From: Gillisella vitis
GTDB taxonomy: Bacteria > Pseudomonadota > Alphaproteobacteria > Rhizobiales > Rhizobiaceae
Assembly: GCF_021559775.1 (NCBI RefSeq)
Contig: NZ_CP056048.1
Span: 1,056,501-1,120,500 of the forward strand
Direction of reading: 5' to 3'
DNA: 64,000 nucleotides
Under the pieces are notes generated by a model. That model saw nothing but the letters and a program-made list of their open reading frames with translations. It made no database searches and was not told the origin of the DNA. A program made the translations under genes and the position numbers. The first letter of the stretch is position 1. Each line of letters starts with the position of its first letter. This document shows, piece after piece, positions 1 through 8,185 of the stretch.

Positions 1-1049
1 GAACCCATGGTGAAGAAGTGGTGCAACCACACCAGATAGGACAGGACCGTAATACAGACTGTGGCATAAACCATCGACGTGTAGCCGAAGAGGCGCTTGC
101 CAGAGAAGGTCGAAACGACTTCCGAGAAAATGCCGAAGGCGGGCAGAACCAGGATATAGACTTCCGGGTGACCCCAGATCCAGATCAGGTTCACATACAT
201 CATCGGGTTGCCGCCGAGATCATTGGTGAAGAAATTGGTGCCGACATAGCGGTCGAGCGTCAGCAGGGCCAACGTCGCGGTCAGGATCGGGAAGCTGGCA
301 ACGATCAGCACGTTGGTGCAGAGCGAGGTCCAGGTGAAGATTGGCATTTTCATCATCGTCATGCCCGGAGCGCGCATTTTAACGATGGTGGCGATCAGGT
401 TGATGCCTGATAATGTCGTTCCGACACCGGCCACCTGAAGTCCCCAAATGTAATAGTCAACGCCGACGCCGGGGCTGTAATCGCCACCCGAAAGTGGTGG
501 ATATGCAAGCCAGCCGGTACGGGCGAACTCACCGACGAACAGCGAAATCATCACGATCACCGCGCCAGCAACCGTCATCCAGAAGGAGAAGTTGTTGAGG
601 AACGGGAAGGACACGTCGCGTGCGCCGATCTGCAAGGGAACGACGAGGTTCATCAACCCGGTTACAAATGGCATGGCCATGAAGAAGATCATGATCACGC
701 CATGCGCGGTGAAGACCTGGTCATAGTGATGCGGTGGCAGGAAGCCCTCATTGCCATTGAAGGCCATGGCCTGCTGGCCACGCATCATCAAGGCATCGGC
801 AAAGCCGCGCAACAGCATGATCAGCGCCAGAATGACATACATCACGCCGATCTTCTTGTGGTCGACGCTGGTGAACCATTCATTCCAGAGATAGCCCCAG
901 AGGCGGAAATAGGTAACGGCGCCGAGCACGGCAATGCCACCGATCGCGACAGCCAGAAAGGTCAGCACGAGAATGGGTTCGTGATACGGGATCGCATCTA
1001 GGGTCAACCGGCCGAAGATGAACTTCATAAGGTCAGGGTTTGAGAACAT
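1..1049 (-). CDS. cyoB: Cytochrome o ubiquinol oxidase subunit I (partial, 3' end outside window)
   Basis: Catalytic subunit of the bo3-type quinol oxidase, a proton-pumping terminal oxidase of the inner membrane. The first 349 residues are present, about half of the family length of roughly 660. The N-terminus reads MFSNPDLMKF. Further in are the long hydrophobic helices of heme-copper oxidases, a GHPEVY motif (the His-Tyr pair at the binuclear centre) and, just before the edge, the His-His pair in LHHFF. It starts 40 bp after the cyoA stop codon on the same strand, so it is the second gene of a cyoABCD operon whose remaining genes should lie left of the window. The CyoA neighbour distinguishes it from an aa3 cytochrome c oxidase. 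Confidence 0.95.
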   Translation of the reverse strand, partial: MFSNPDLMKFIFGRLTLDAIPYHEPILVLTFLAVAIGGIAVLGAVTYFRLWGYLWNEWFTSVDHKKIGVMYVILALIMLLRGFADALMMRGQQAMAFNGNEGFLPPHHYDQVFTAHGVIMIFFMAMPFVTGLMNLVVPLQIGARDVSFPFLNNFSFWMTVAGAVIVMISLFVGEFARTGWLAYPPLSGGDYSPGVGVDYYIWGLQVAGVGTTLSGINLIATIVKMRAPGMTMMKMPIFTWTSLCTNVLIVASFPILTATLALLTLDRYVGTNFFTNDLGGNPMMYVNLIWIWGHPEVYILVLPAFGIFSEVVSTFSGKRLFGYTSMVYATVCITVLSYLVWLHHFFTMG

Positions 1050-1089
1050 GGGAGGCCCCGTTTAAGTTGAATATCGCGAGATGACCGGC

Positions 1090-2268
1090 TCAGTTTTTGG
1101 GCTGAGCTGGTGCGGTCGCGCCGTTATCTGTGTCAGGCATGTCCATTCCAGGCATGGAATGATCGGCCATGGAGTGATGCATCGCGTGGTTGCCTGCGTC
1201 GGTTGTGGAGGCCACGGGCATGCTGTCGGTAGCAGGAGCGGCCTGCGAATGATCCTGTGGCGCATTCGCGTCGGCTCCATGGCCTGGAGTGACGCTCAGA
1301 TCGACACCACGATTGTCGTATTGCAGCTTTTCGCGGTTCTCGGCGCTTTCCTTGCCAGCTCCGCCCATCATGTCGATATGCATCATGTTGCTCATGCACA
1401 TCTTGGCAGGATCGACACACATATTGATGATGGCGTTGAAAAGGTCCTTGTCGGCAGATGCAAAGTAGCGCACCGGATCTTTTTCGCTAGGCTTTTCAAG
1501 CTTGATATAGGCGTCGCGGTTGAGTGCGGTGCCCTTCGCCTTGACCTGTGCCACCCAGTCCGCAAAGCCCTGATCGCTCAGGCCGTGGAACTTGAAGCGC
1601 ATGTTGGAAAAACCGGCGCCGGAATAGTTGGCCGAGAAGCCGTCATAAACGCCTTCCTTGTTGATCACACCGTGCAGCTTGGTCTGCATGCCGGGCATGG
1701 CGTAGATCTGACCAGCAAGCGCTGGGATATAGAAGGAGTTCATCACCGACTGAGCGGTAATTTTGAAATTGATCGGAACATCAACCGGTGCTGCCAGTTC
1801 GTTGACCGTTGCAATCCCGAGATCTGGATAGATGAACATCCACTTCCAGTCGAGAGCGACGACTTCAACCGTCAGCGGCTTCACGTCGGCGGGAATGGTC
1901 CGTTCTGCATCAATCCGCTCCAGCGGGCGGTAAGGATCGAGCTTATGCGTGGAGATCCAGGTTACCGTTCCCAGAACCAGAATGATGGCGACCGGCGCCG
2001 ACCAGATCAGGATTTCGATCTTTGTGGAGTGGTTCCAATCCGGCAGGTAGACCGCCGAGGTGTTGGAAGCGCGGTATTTCCACGCAAAGAAAAATGTCAG
2101 CAGGATCACCGGGACGATAATGATCAGCATCAACACGGTGGCGAAGACCACGAGGTCGCGTTGCTGCGCTGCAATGTCGCCGGCAGGAGACATCACCACC
2201 ATGTTACAGCCCGAAAGCAGCAGCATGGGCAAAAGCAGGAGGGAGGATAGGATCGGGAATTTTTTCAT
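1090..2268 (-). CDS. cyoA: Cytochrome o ubiquinol oxidase subunit II, lipoprotein
   Basis: Subunit II of the bo3 quinol oxidase, 392 aa. The N-terminus is a lipoprotein signal with a LSGC lipobox (Cys21), followed by two transmembrane helices (about residues 35-60 and 80-100) and the periplasmic cupredoxin-like domain, which as in other quinol oxidases has no CuA ligand set. The ATG at 2268 is preferred because it puts the signal peptide at the N-terminus; an in-frame ATG at 2292 would add eight residues. The last ~75 residues are an unusual extension rich in His, Met and Asp (HHSMADHSMPGMDMPD), preceded by a Met/Cys-rich stretch. This tail is longer than in E. coli CyoA and looks metal-binding. 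It is the first gene of the leftward cyo operon. Confidence 0.93.
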   Translation of the reverse strand: MKKFPILSSLLLLPMLLLSGCNMVVMSPAGDIAAQQRDLVVFATVLMLIIIVPVILLTFFFAWKYRASNTSAVYLPDWNHSTKIEILIWSAPVAIILVLGTVTWISTHKLDPYRPLERIDAERTIPADVKPLTVEVVALDWKWMFIYPDLGIATVNELAAPVDVPINFKITAQSVMNSFYIPALAGQIYAMPGMQTKLHGVINKEGVYDGFSANYSGAGFSNMRFKFHGLSDQGFADWVAQVKAKGTALNRDAYIKLEKPSEKDPVRYFASADKDLFNAIINMCVDPAKMCMSNMMHIDMMGGAGKESAENREKLQYDNRGVDLSVTPGHGADANAPQDHSQAAPATDSMPVASTTDAGNHAMHHSMADHSMPGMDMPDTDNGATAPAQPKN

Positions 2269-2651
2269 TACTTTGACTCTCATCAAGCGCATAAGCGCGA
2301 ATTAATCCTTTTCCGGTGAGATTAAATGCGCGTTTTGTCGCAGGGAGTGTCGCTAATATAGGAAATATATCCTCCTATGGTTGTTGTGTTGGATCATTAT
2401 GTTGAGAGTTTGCTTTTCAAAAACCCTTGCGAATCAGTAGGTTCTAGCCAAGTTCTCTTCGCAGTTGCGAGATGAAAAATACCAGTTTTTGTCGTGGTGA
2501 GCGGACCGAAATGGCAATAATCAAATTGTCGCACCCTTGAAAAATTGGCTGGCCATCGCGAGTGGGCTAACCGTTTCACCGGGAATCGCAAAAACAGAAA
2601 AAATTATTCGCACCCGGGAATAAGAACGGATCCTCCTGCGTATATAGGGGT
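2269..2651. promoter_or_regulatory. Divergent intergenic region between cyoA and the ECF sigma gene; candidate ECF promoter
   Basis: No gene is supported in these 383 bp. On the + strand GGGAATAA (2616-2623) and CGTATA (2639-2644) are spaced 16 bp (ggaata to cgtata), resembling ECF-type -35/-10 elements, as expected for an autoregulated sigma factor. The -10 lies only 7 bp before the proposed ATG (2652). Transcription from it would therefore give an almost leaderless mRNA, or the real start is elsewhere. A second GGGAAT lies at 2581-2586. The cyo promoter must also be here, but I cannot place it. Confidence 0.35.
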
Positions 2652-3251
2652 ATGAACAGCAAATCCGGCCCCTTTGACGTGATTGGACAATTGGCAGCGC
2701 TGAGGCGTTATGCCCTGTCGCTTGTGCGCAATTCCGATGAAGCCGAGGATCTCGTCAACGACGCGCTGGTCAGGGCCTATGAGCACCAGAGCAGCTTCCG
2801 GCGTGGCGGCAATATTCGTCAGTGGCTGTTTTCGATCTTGCATAATACCCACGTGGATAGCTTGCGACGGAGGCGATCTGCGGCAAGACGCGATGCGCTG
2901 GCAGCCGATCTTGTCGATCCGGTTGTCGGTGCAGAGCAGGAGCATGTGGTGCGGCTTGCCCAGGTGCGCCGTGCCTTTCTGGACTTGCCGGAAGAGCAGC
3001 GGCAAGTCCTGCATCTGGTGGCGATCGAAGAGCTTTCTTATCAGGAGGCTGCGGAGGTTCTGGATATTCCCATGGGCACGCTGATGTCACGGCTGTCGCG
3101 GGCTCGGGCACGGCTGCGCGATCTTGAAATGACCGATGCTGGGCGCCGGGCTCTGCCCGCGCCTGTTGAGAAACCGGCCCATCGAGGGCAGGGCAGTCAG
3201 AAGCAGACTGGCCTTCGAATTGTTGGAGGTTCTGATGACACACCATCCTGA
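2652..3251 (+). CDS. RNA polymerase sigma factor, ECF subfamily
   Basis: 199 aa alternative sigma factor. Region 2 (about residues 12-80) contains DEAEDLVNDALVRAYEH and the -10-binding helix ending in RQWLFSILHN; region 4 (about 115-165) contains LDLPEEQRQVLHLVAIEELSYQEAAEVL followed by a recognition helix. There is no sigma region 1.1 or 3, as is typical of group 4. An AGGGG Shine-Dalgarno lies just upstream. The stop codon overlaps the next gene by 17 bp, so sigma and anti-sigma are translationally coupled. The C-terminal ~35 residues after region 4 are low-complexity. The regulon cannot be told from sequence; neighbouring respiratory and denitrification genes do not prove a link. Confidence 0.92.
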   Translation: MNSKSGPFDVIGQLAALRRYALSLVRNSDEAEDLVNDALVRAYEHQSSFRRGGNIRQWLFSILHNTHVDSLRRRRSAARRDALAADLVDPVVGAEQEHVVRLAQVRRAFLDLPEEQRQVLHLVAIEELSYQEAAEVLDIPMGTLMSRLSRARARLRDLEMTDAGRRALPAPVEKPAHRGQGSQKQTGLRIVGGSDDTPS

Positions 3252-4059
3252 TCCGATATTGGATTTCGATCTACAGGCCTATATCGACGATCAACTGAAC
3301 GTTCAGCGGCGGATTGAGGTCGAGGCCTATCTTTCCAGGCATCCCGATGCGGCGGCGCGGATGATGGCCGACCTACGTGTGCGGGACGAGTTGCGCTTGG
3401 GGCTGGCCCATGACCGAGTGGCGCTTGATTTTGGCGCGGCGCGGCCGGCGACCCGGGATGCGGCTCGTCGGCTGGAGCAGGCTTTGATGCGTGCAGGCCG
3501 TATGACAGTGCTACGCCGCGCAGCTGCCGTAGCAATTTTCATCGGGGTAGGTTGGGTCGCGCATTCCGTCATCAATCCATTCGCGGCGACGCAGGTCATA
3601 GCCTCCGTTCCGACGCCAGCCTTTGTGCGGGAAGCACTGCAAGCCCATGAAACGACCTTGCTGCGCGAAAGTCTTCATCCTCAGCAGATCGCCCAAGATC
3701 AAGTCGGTCAGGGCCAATCCGGGGCGCCGATGTTTGACCGCAAGGAAATTCGCTCTGCCACTGGCATCGTCATGCCGGATCTGCCCAGCAATTGGACGAT
3801 TGCCGATAGCCAGATTTTCCCTTCGGCTTACGGACCGAGTGTTGAAATCGCCGTCAAGCCGAAGCGGGGCTCGGAGGTGACGTTGTTTGCCGCCCGCACC
3901 GGCTCCTTCGCTGTCCAGAATGTCACGCTCGCTCAGACGGATGGTGCAAAGGCTGCTTATTGGCAGATCGGCGAGGTCGCTTACGCGCTGGTGTCGAAGG
4001 ACCGCTCGGGCGACGAATTGACAGATGTGGCGGGCCAGCTTGCCAGGACGCTTTACTGA
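3235..4059 (+). CDS. Anti-sigma factor, single-pass membrane protein
   Basis: 274 aa. The N-terminal ~60 residues (FDLQAYIDDQLN, then HPDAAARM) are the helical sigma-binding region common to transmembrane anti-sigma factors; the HxxxCxxC motif of zinc-type (ZAS) members is absent. One membrane helix follows at about residues 93-112, then a ~160-residue periplasmic domain. The ATG at 3235 is chosen because GGAGG lies 6 bp upstream and the known N-terminal motif starts there. An upstream in-frame ATG at 3136 would add 33 atypical residues. The overlap with the sigma gene and shared strand indicate its role: holding that sigma factor at the membrane until an unknown envelope signal releases it. 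Confidence 0.85.
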   Translation: MTHHPDPILDFDLQAYIDDQLNVQRRIEVEAYLSRHPDAAARMMADLRVRDELRLGLAHDRVALDFGAARPATRDAARRLEQALMRAGRMTVLRRAAAVAIFIGVGWVAHSVINPFAATQVIASVPTPAFVREALQAHETTLLRESLHPQQIAQDQVGQGQSGAPMFDRKEIRSATGIVMPDLPSNWTIADSQIFPSAYGPSVEIAVKPKRGSEVTLFAARTGSFAVQNVTLAQTDGAKAAYWQIGEVAYALVSKDRSGDELTDVAGQLARTLY

Positions 4060-4154
4060 AACCGGGTTGGCGCGGCGTTAAAAAGCGGCGGGCCTGCAAT
4101 GACTTACGGCGTGACATCGATTGTCAGCCTGAACATCAAGAGGAGACCTCAATC

Positions 4155-4871
4155 ATGGAACCTGTGAATAAACATTATCCCTTCGGCGCGCAGGCGCAGG
4201 CGGGGGCCTTGTTCGACCAGGGCCTACGTCAGCATATGCTACGCGTCTACAACTATATGGGCCTTGGCCTGGTTATCACCGGCCTTGTGGCGTTTATCGT
4301 CGGTTCGACGCCAGCGCTTTACGTGCCGATTTTCCAATCGCCGCTGAAATGGGTGGTGATGCTGGCGCCGCTCGCCTTCGTATTTTTCTTCTCCTTCCGC
4401 ATCCAGACCATGTCGGCCAGTGCCGCGCAGATGGCGTTCTGGGCGTTTTGTGCGGTCATGGGCCTGTCGATGGCGTCGGTCTTCCTGGTCTTTACCGGCA
4501 CCAGCATCGCCCGGACATTCTTCATCGCCGCAACCATGTTCGGCTCCATGAGCCTCTACGGCTATACCACGAAGCGTGACCTGTCGAAATTCGGCTCCTT
4601 CCTGATGATGGGCCTGATCGGCGTGGTCATCGCCTCCATCGTCAACATTTTCTTAGGCTCCAGCGCGCTGCAATTTGCGATCTCGGTGATCGGTATCCTG
4701 GTTTTCGTCGGCCTGACGGCTTGGGACACCCAGAATATCAAGGAGCAATATGCCGAAAATATCGATCAGGAATCGCGCCAGAAACTGGCGGTATTCGGCG
4801 CGCTGTCGCTTTACCTGAATTTCGTCAACATCTTCCAGCTTCTGCTGAATTTCACCGGTGAACGTGAATAG
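4155..4871 (+). CDS. Bax inhibitor-1/YccA family membrane protein
   Basis: 238 aa integral membrane protein with about seven hydrophobic helices after a short polar N-terminus (MEPVNKHYPFG). It has the family signature near the C-terminus: a helix with GLTAWDTQNIKEQYAEN and the terminal LSLYLNFVNIFQLLL. Related bacterial proteins form pH-sensitive calcium-leak channels or interact with FtsH; which applies here is unknown. The start is set by AGGAG at 4141-4145 and the conserved N-terminus. The longer in-frame ORF beginning at 3960 overlaps the anti-sigma gene and is rejected. It lies 95 bp after the anti-sigma gene, possibly with its own promoter, and is followed by a strong hairpin. Confidence 0.9.
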   Translation: MEPVNKHYPFGAQAQAGALFDQGLRQHMLRVYNYMGLGLVITGLVAFIVGSTPALYVPIFQSPLKWVVMLAPLAFVFFFSFRIQTMSASAAQMAFWAFCAVMGLSMASVFLVFTGTSIARTFFIAATMFGSMSLYGYTTKRDLSKFGSFLMMGLIGVVIASIVNIFLGSSALQFAISVIGILVFVGLTAWDTQNIKEQYAENIDQESRQKLAVFGALSLYLNFVNIFQLLLNFTGERE

Positions 4872-4913
4872 TCTTTGAGCGCGAATAGTCTTGGCTGAAA
4901 TGCAATAGAGACA

Positions 4914-4949
4914 ATAAAGCCGCCGGTCCTGAGGGATCGGCGGCTTTAT
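4914..4949 (+). terminator. Intrinsic terminator after the BI-1/YccA gene
   Basis: A perfect 12-bp stem, ATAAAGCCGCCG (4914-4925) pairing with CGGCGGCTTTAT (4938-4949), with a 12-nt loop. A-rich and T-rich flanks on the two arms allow it to work in both directions. It lies between two convergent genes (BI-1 family protein and pseudoazurin). Confidence 0.8.
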
Positions 4950-4984
4950 GTTGATAGTGGCCCTTCGGCCTATGCGGTTGGGAT

Positions 4985-5434
4985 TCAGTGCAGGGTATCC
5001 AGTTCAGCCAGCAATTTGTCCTTGGCTTTTTTGGGCAGGGTCGAGGCTGCAAAGGCGGCAGCGTTGGCGGGCGGAACGTCGCCGACCACCACAACAGCCA
5101 CCATGCCCATGCCAACATGCGGTGCGCATTTGATGCCGTACGCACCGGGTTGCGTGAATGTCACCTTCACAGTTTCATTGATCTTGCCTTTGAAGACCTC
5201 CGCACCCTCGGGCACCAGGCCGGTAATGGCTTCGGCACTGTGGGACTTGTCGGTTGGAATGAAGGTTACGGTGTCGCCAGGAGCGATTTTCAGCGCGGCT
5301 GGTTCGAACACCATGGCTGTGCCATCGGCGCCCTTGTTCAGCATATGGATTTCGTAATCAGCGGCGTAGGCCGATGCCGTTGAGATCGCGCCGATGATGG
5401 TCAGGGCGGCGAGGCGCTTCAAGGCGATATGCAT
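4985..5434 (-). CDS. Pseudoazurin (type 1 copper protein)
   Basis: 149 aa periplasmic blue-copper electron carrier, which in denitrifiers typically donates electrons to copper nitrite reductase. A Sec signal peptide ends near residue 24 (AYA). All four type 1 copper ligands are present with pseudoazurin spacing: His65, Cys103, His106 and Met111 (KCAPHVGMGM). The mature part begins with the family motif EIHMLNKG and contains FEPAALKIAPGDTVTFIP. The gene is monocistronic, divergent from nnrU, with an FNR/FixK-like box 64 bp upstream of the start. No nitrite reductase gene is in the window, so its partner must be encoded elsewhere. Confidence 0.93.
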   Translation of the reverse strand: MHIALKRLAALTIIGAISTASAYAADYEIHMLNKGADGTAMVFEPAALKIAPGDTVTFIPTDKSHSAEAITGLVPEGAEVFKGKINETVKVTFTQPGAYGIKCAPHVGMGMVAVVVVGDVPPANAAAFAASTLPKKAKDKLLAELDTLH

Positions 5435-5497
5435 GGTGTTTCACTCTCTTTTGTGTCTCTTCGCTCACGCTTTTAAATCACCGGATGCGGCATCACT

Positions 5498-5511
5498 TTG
5501 ATCTTGCGCAA
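5498..5511 (-). promoter_or_regulatory. FNR/FixK/NnrR-type box upstream of the pseudoazurin gene
   Basis: TTGATCTTGCGCAA fits the 14-bp TTGA-N6-GCAA/TCAA pattern bound by FNR-family regulators. Its centre is about 70 bp upstream of the pseudoazurin ATG; activation from -41.5 would place the transcript start near 5463 with a ~29-nt leader. The second half-site is imperfect (CGCAA against ATCAA). Function is inferred from position and family. Confidence 0.6.
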
Positions 5512-5730
5512 ATCGCGCATTTGTGACCCTCAAAAGGGGGGGCTTGGCTTGAGTTTATCCGGGAAAGGTGGAATGCGGTTTCCTTGAAAAGAGACGTGCT
5601 ATCAAGAAGCCTGGGGGTGCAAGGTCCAGACTGGACCTCGCAGTTTCCCTGAGGTGATGGTGCAGCGCCTCGGCCGTAGGAGTGTGTGGTTTGCTGTCTC
5701 TCATTGATGTGTGTGTTACGGGATGGTTCC

Positions 5731-6420
5731 ATGGATAACCTGGTCTTTGCGTTGATTTTCTTTGTGTTGACGCATTCCGTCCCGGCACTACCCAGCACCA
5801 AAGGTCGGCTTGTGTCCCGTCTGGGCCGGACGACCTATATGGTTCTTTATTCCATCCTTTCGCTGGCAGGCGTACTGTGGATTTTCTACGCCTTCATGGA
5901 AGCCGATGATGTGGCACTGTGGATGGACAGGGCTTGGCAGGCATGGTTGACGCTGGTACTCGTACCGATCGGTCTTTATCTGGTGGTGTGTGGATTGATC
6001 AGCCCCAATCCATATTCGGTGACCTTCAGGGCAGGGCGAAAGCCTGGAGCCATCGTTTCGATAACCCGTCATCCGGTTTTGTGGGGTTTTTTTCTCTGGG
6101 CTTTCGGTCATATTTTCCCAAATGGTGAAATGCGTGGCGTTATTCTATTCGGCGGATTTTCGCTTTTCTCGCTGGTGGGAATGGCGATACTGGACCGCCG
6201 AAGCCGGACAACTATTGACGCAGCCGGCCCGGAATTGGTTGCCGCAACATCGGTTTTGCCTTTCGCCGCCATTCTGTCTGGCCGTGCCAGATTGCGACTG
6301 GACCGCGAGATGGCGATCGCGCTTGTCCTGACCGCAGCCGGCACCTTCGCTTTGCTGTTTGCCTTCCACGAGGTGTTGTTCGGTGTCGATCCTCTGCTGC
6401 TGGCGCTCTACGGGGTTTAA
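5731..6420 (+). CDS. nnrU: NnrU family membrane protein
   Basis: 229 aa polytopic inner-membrane protein of the NnrU family, which is required for nitrite/nitric oxide respiration in several alphaproteobacteria and is related to NnrS-type denitrification accessory proteins. Features seen: the hydrophobic N-terminus MDNLVFALIFFVLTHSVPAL, the central RHPVLWGFFLWAFGHIFPNG motif typical of the NnrU/isoprenylcysteine methyltransferase-like fold, and five to six helices. The ATG at 5731 puts the first helix at the N-terminus; an upstream ATG (5686) would add 15 polar residues. The divergent pairing with pseudoazurin supports a nitrogen-oxide respiration role. Confidence 0.85.
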   Translation: MDNLVFALIFFVLTHSVPALPSTKGRLVSRLGRTTYMVLYSILSLAGVLWIFYAFMEADDVALWMDRAWQAWLTLVLVPIGLYLVVCGLISPNPYSVTFRAGRKPGAIVSITRHPVLWGFFLWAFGHIFPNGEMRGVILFGGFSLFSLVGMAILDRRSRTTIDAAGPELVAATSVLPFAAILSGRARLRLDREMAIALVLTAAGTFALLFAFHEVLFGVDPLLLALYGV

Positions 6421-6597
6421 ACAAGATGATTGCCCTATTTTGATACACCTGTTTTGAAAACAACTATGGTGGGTCGTTCGGGGCCTGCGAAATTGAAAAA
6501 ATATTACCATTACGGGAAAGATCGTTTGGTTCTCGGCGAATAAAGTCCTATCATTCCAAAAGGGGTAAGGTGTTGACTGCAACTGAAAGAGGTTCGC

Positions 6598-8025
6598 ATG
6601 GCCAGCAAATATCTTCTCAACAGCTTGGGCGAGGCGCTTTATTATAGTGGTGATCCGACTCATTGGTATTCAGCAACGGGCAGTGGCCTGACGCTGAATG
6701 GATCAAGCGGAAACGACGCAATGTATGGGGATAGCTCGGTCAATGTCACCATGAATGGTGGCACGGGTGACGATGTCTATTATCTCTATTCCAGTATTAA
6801 TAGGGCCAGTGAATCAGGTGGGGCGGGTGTTGACACAGTCAATACCTGGATGAGTTACACGCTTGGTGATGGCATTGAAAACCTGGTCGTGACAGGCGAT
6901 AACCGCTATGCTTTCGGCAATAGCCTGAACAACATCATCACCGGCGGCACAGGTATCCAGACCATTGACGGCTATGGTGGCAACGATGTCCTGATTGGCG
7001 GCGGCGGTGCTGATACATTCGTGTTCAGCAGCGGCAATGGCAGCGATAGGATCACTGATTTCTCCAGCGATGATACCGTGCGCTTGCAGAATTATGATTT
7101 CTCGGACTTTACCGAGGTACAGAGCCATATGACCCAGACCGGAAGTGATGTTTCACTCGATCTCGGCAATGGCGAAAGCATCCTGTTCAGCGATACCGTA
7201 ATTTCTGATTTTACCTCCGACCAGTTTCAGTTGACACTGGATCGTACCAATCTCACACAAACATTTTCAGATGATTTCAACAGCTTATCCCTGCATGACG
7301 GCACGAGCGGAACGTGGGATACGGGCTATAGCTGGTTTGCGTCCAATGGCGGTACTTTGGTCGATAACAGCGAGTTGCAATGGTATATCAATCCGTCCTA
7401 TGAGGGGACGTCGTCGGTCAATCCTTTCTCCATCTCTGACGGTGTGTTGACCATCACCGCATCCGTTGCTTCGGAAGATATCCAGAGCCAGATCAATGGC
7501 TATGAGTATACCTCGGGCATGCTCAGCACCGAGTCCACGTTTAGCCAGACCTACGGTTATTTCGAAATCCGCGCCGATATGCCTGATGATCAGGGCGCAT
7601 GGCCGGCATTCTGGCTGCTGCCGGCTGACGGGAGTTGGCCACCGGAACTGGATGTGGTTGAAATGCGTGGCCAGAACCAGGGTGAGGTTATTGTCACCGC
7701 GCACAGCAATGAAACTGGCGAACAAACATCCGATGCCACGACGGTTTACACGGATACCGAAGGCTATCATACCTACGGCGTGTTGTGGACGGAAACGACG
7801 TTGACCTGGTATATTGATGACGTTGCCGTGCATCAAACGGATACGCCGTCAGATATGCATGAGCCGATGTATATGGTGGTCAATCTGGCTGTTGGCGGGA
7901 TGGCTGGGACGCCAAGCAGTTCTGATTTCAGCGATGGCTCAGAGTTGAAGGTCGACTATATCAAGGCCTATTCCCTTGAGGAGTATGCGGCGGCCACCAC
8001 AACGACCACCGATCATCTTCTTTAA
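6598..8025 (+). CDS. Secreted GH16 endo-beta-glucanase with N-terminal RTX-like repeats
   Basis: 475 aa. Residues ~30-160 hold hemolysin-type Ca-binding nonapeptide-like repeats (GSSGNDAMYG, GGTGDDVYYL, GGTGIQTIDGYGGNDVLIGGGGADTF). Residues ~220-460 are a GH16 jelly-roll with the catalytic ELDVVE motif (E350, D352, E355) and WPAFWLLPADG before it. There is no Sec signal, so export is expected through a PrsDE-like type I system not encoded here. Rhizobial relatives (ExsH, ExoK) cut succinoglycan; a laminarin or other beta-1,3/1,4-glucan substrate is possible. An AAAGAGG ribosome site precedes the ATG. It is monocistronic and ends at a strong terminator; the 177 bp upstream show no recognisable element. 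Confidence 0.88.
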   Translation: MASKYLLNSLGEALYYSGDPTHWYSATGSGLTLNGSSGNDAMYGDSSVNVTMNGGTGDDVYYLYSSINRASESGGAGVDTVNTWMSYTLGDGIENLVVTGDNRYAFGNSLNNIITGGTGIQTIDGYGGNDVLIGGGGADTFVFSSGNGSDRITDFSSDDTVRLQNYDFSDFTEVQSHMTQTGSDVSLDLGNGESILFSDTVISDFTSDQFQLTLDRTNLTQTFSDDFNSLSLHDGTSGTWDTGYSWFASNGGTLVDNSELQWYINPSYEGTSSVNPFSISDGVLTITASVASEDIQSQINGYEYTSGMLSTESTFSQTYGYFEIRADMPDDQGAWPAFWLLPADGSWPPELDVVEMRGQNQGEVIVTAHSNETGEQTSDATTVYTDTEGYHTYGVLWTETTLTWYIDDVAVHQTDTPSDMHEPMYMVVNLAVGGMAGTPSSSDFSDGSELKVDYIKAYSLEEYAAATTTTTDHLL

Positions 8026-8046
8026 TCAGGTCTGCATTCCCCAAAC

Positions 8047-8079
8047 AAAAAGCCCCGGCTGGATTGGCCGGGGCTTTTT
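8047..8079 (+). terminator. Rho-independent terminator after the GH16 gene
   Basis: A 13-bp perfect stem, AAAAAGCCCCGGC (8047-8059) with GCCGGGGCTTTTT (8067-8079), a 7-nt loop and a T-run. It starts 22 bp after the GH16 stop. The A-run on the left arm means it could also stop leftward transcription coming from dctA. Confidence 0.9.
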
Positions 8080-8185
8080 GTGTTTGTACGTTAGATCATC
8101 GGATCGATGCTCTAAATTTCTGTTTGCGCACTGAATTTATCCGAAAACCGGTTCTTAACTTTCGGTCCGGTGCTCTAGAAATTTA

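Noticed and set aside
1081..2250. Long + strand ORF (389 codons) opposite cyoA
   Set aside because: It is the antisense shadow of cyoA. The product is rich in His, Arg and Asp with no domain, while the minus frame has a lipoprotein signal and family motifs.
2358..2378. ATAGGA/TCCTAT inverted repeat upstream of cyoA
   Set aside because: Only 6 bp per arm in AT-rich sequence; not distinguishable from chance.
2397..2591. 64-codon minus-strand ORF between cyoA and the sigma gene
   Set aside because: No ribosome site, no domain, and it lies in an AT-rich regulatory gap.
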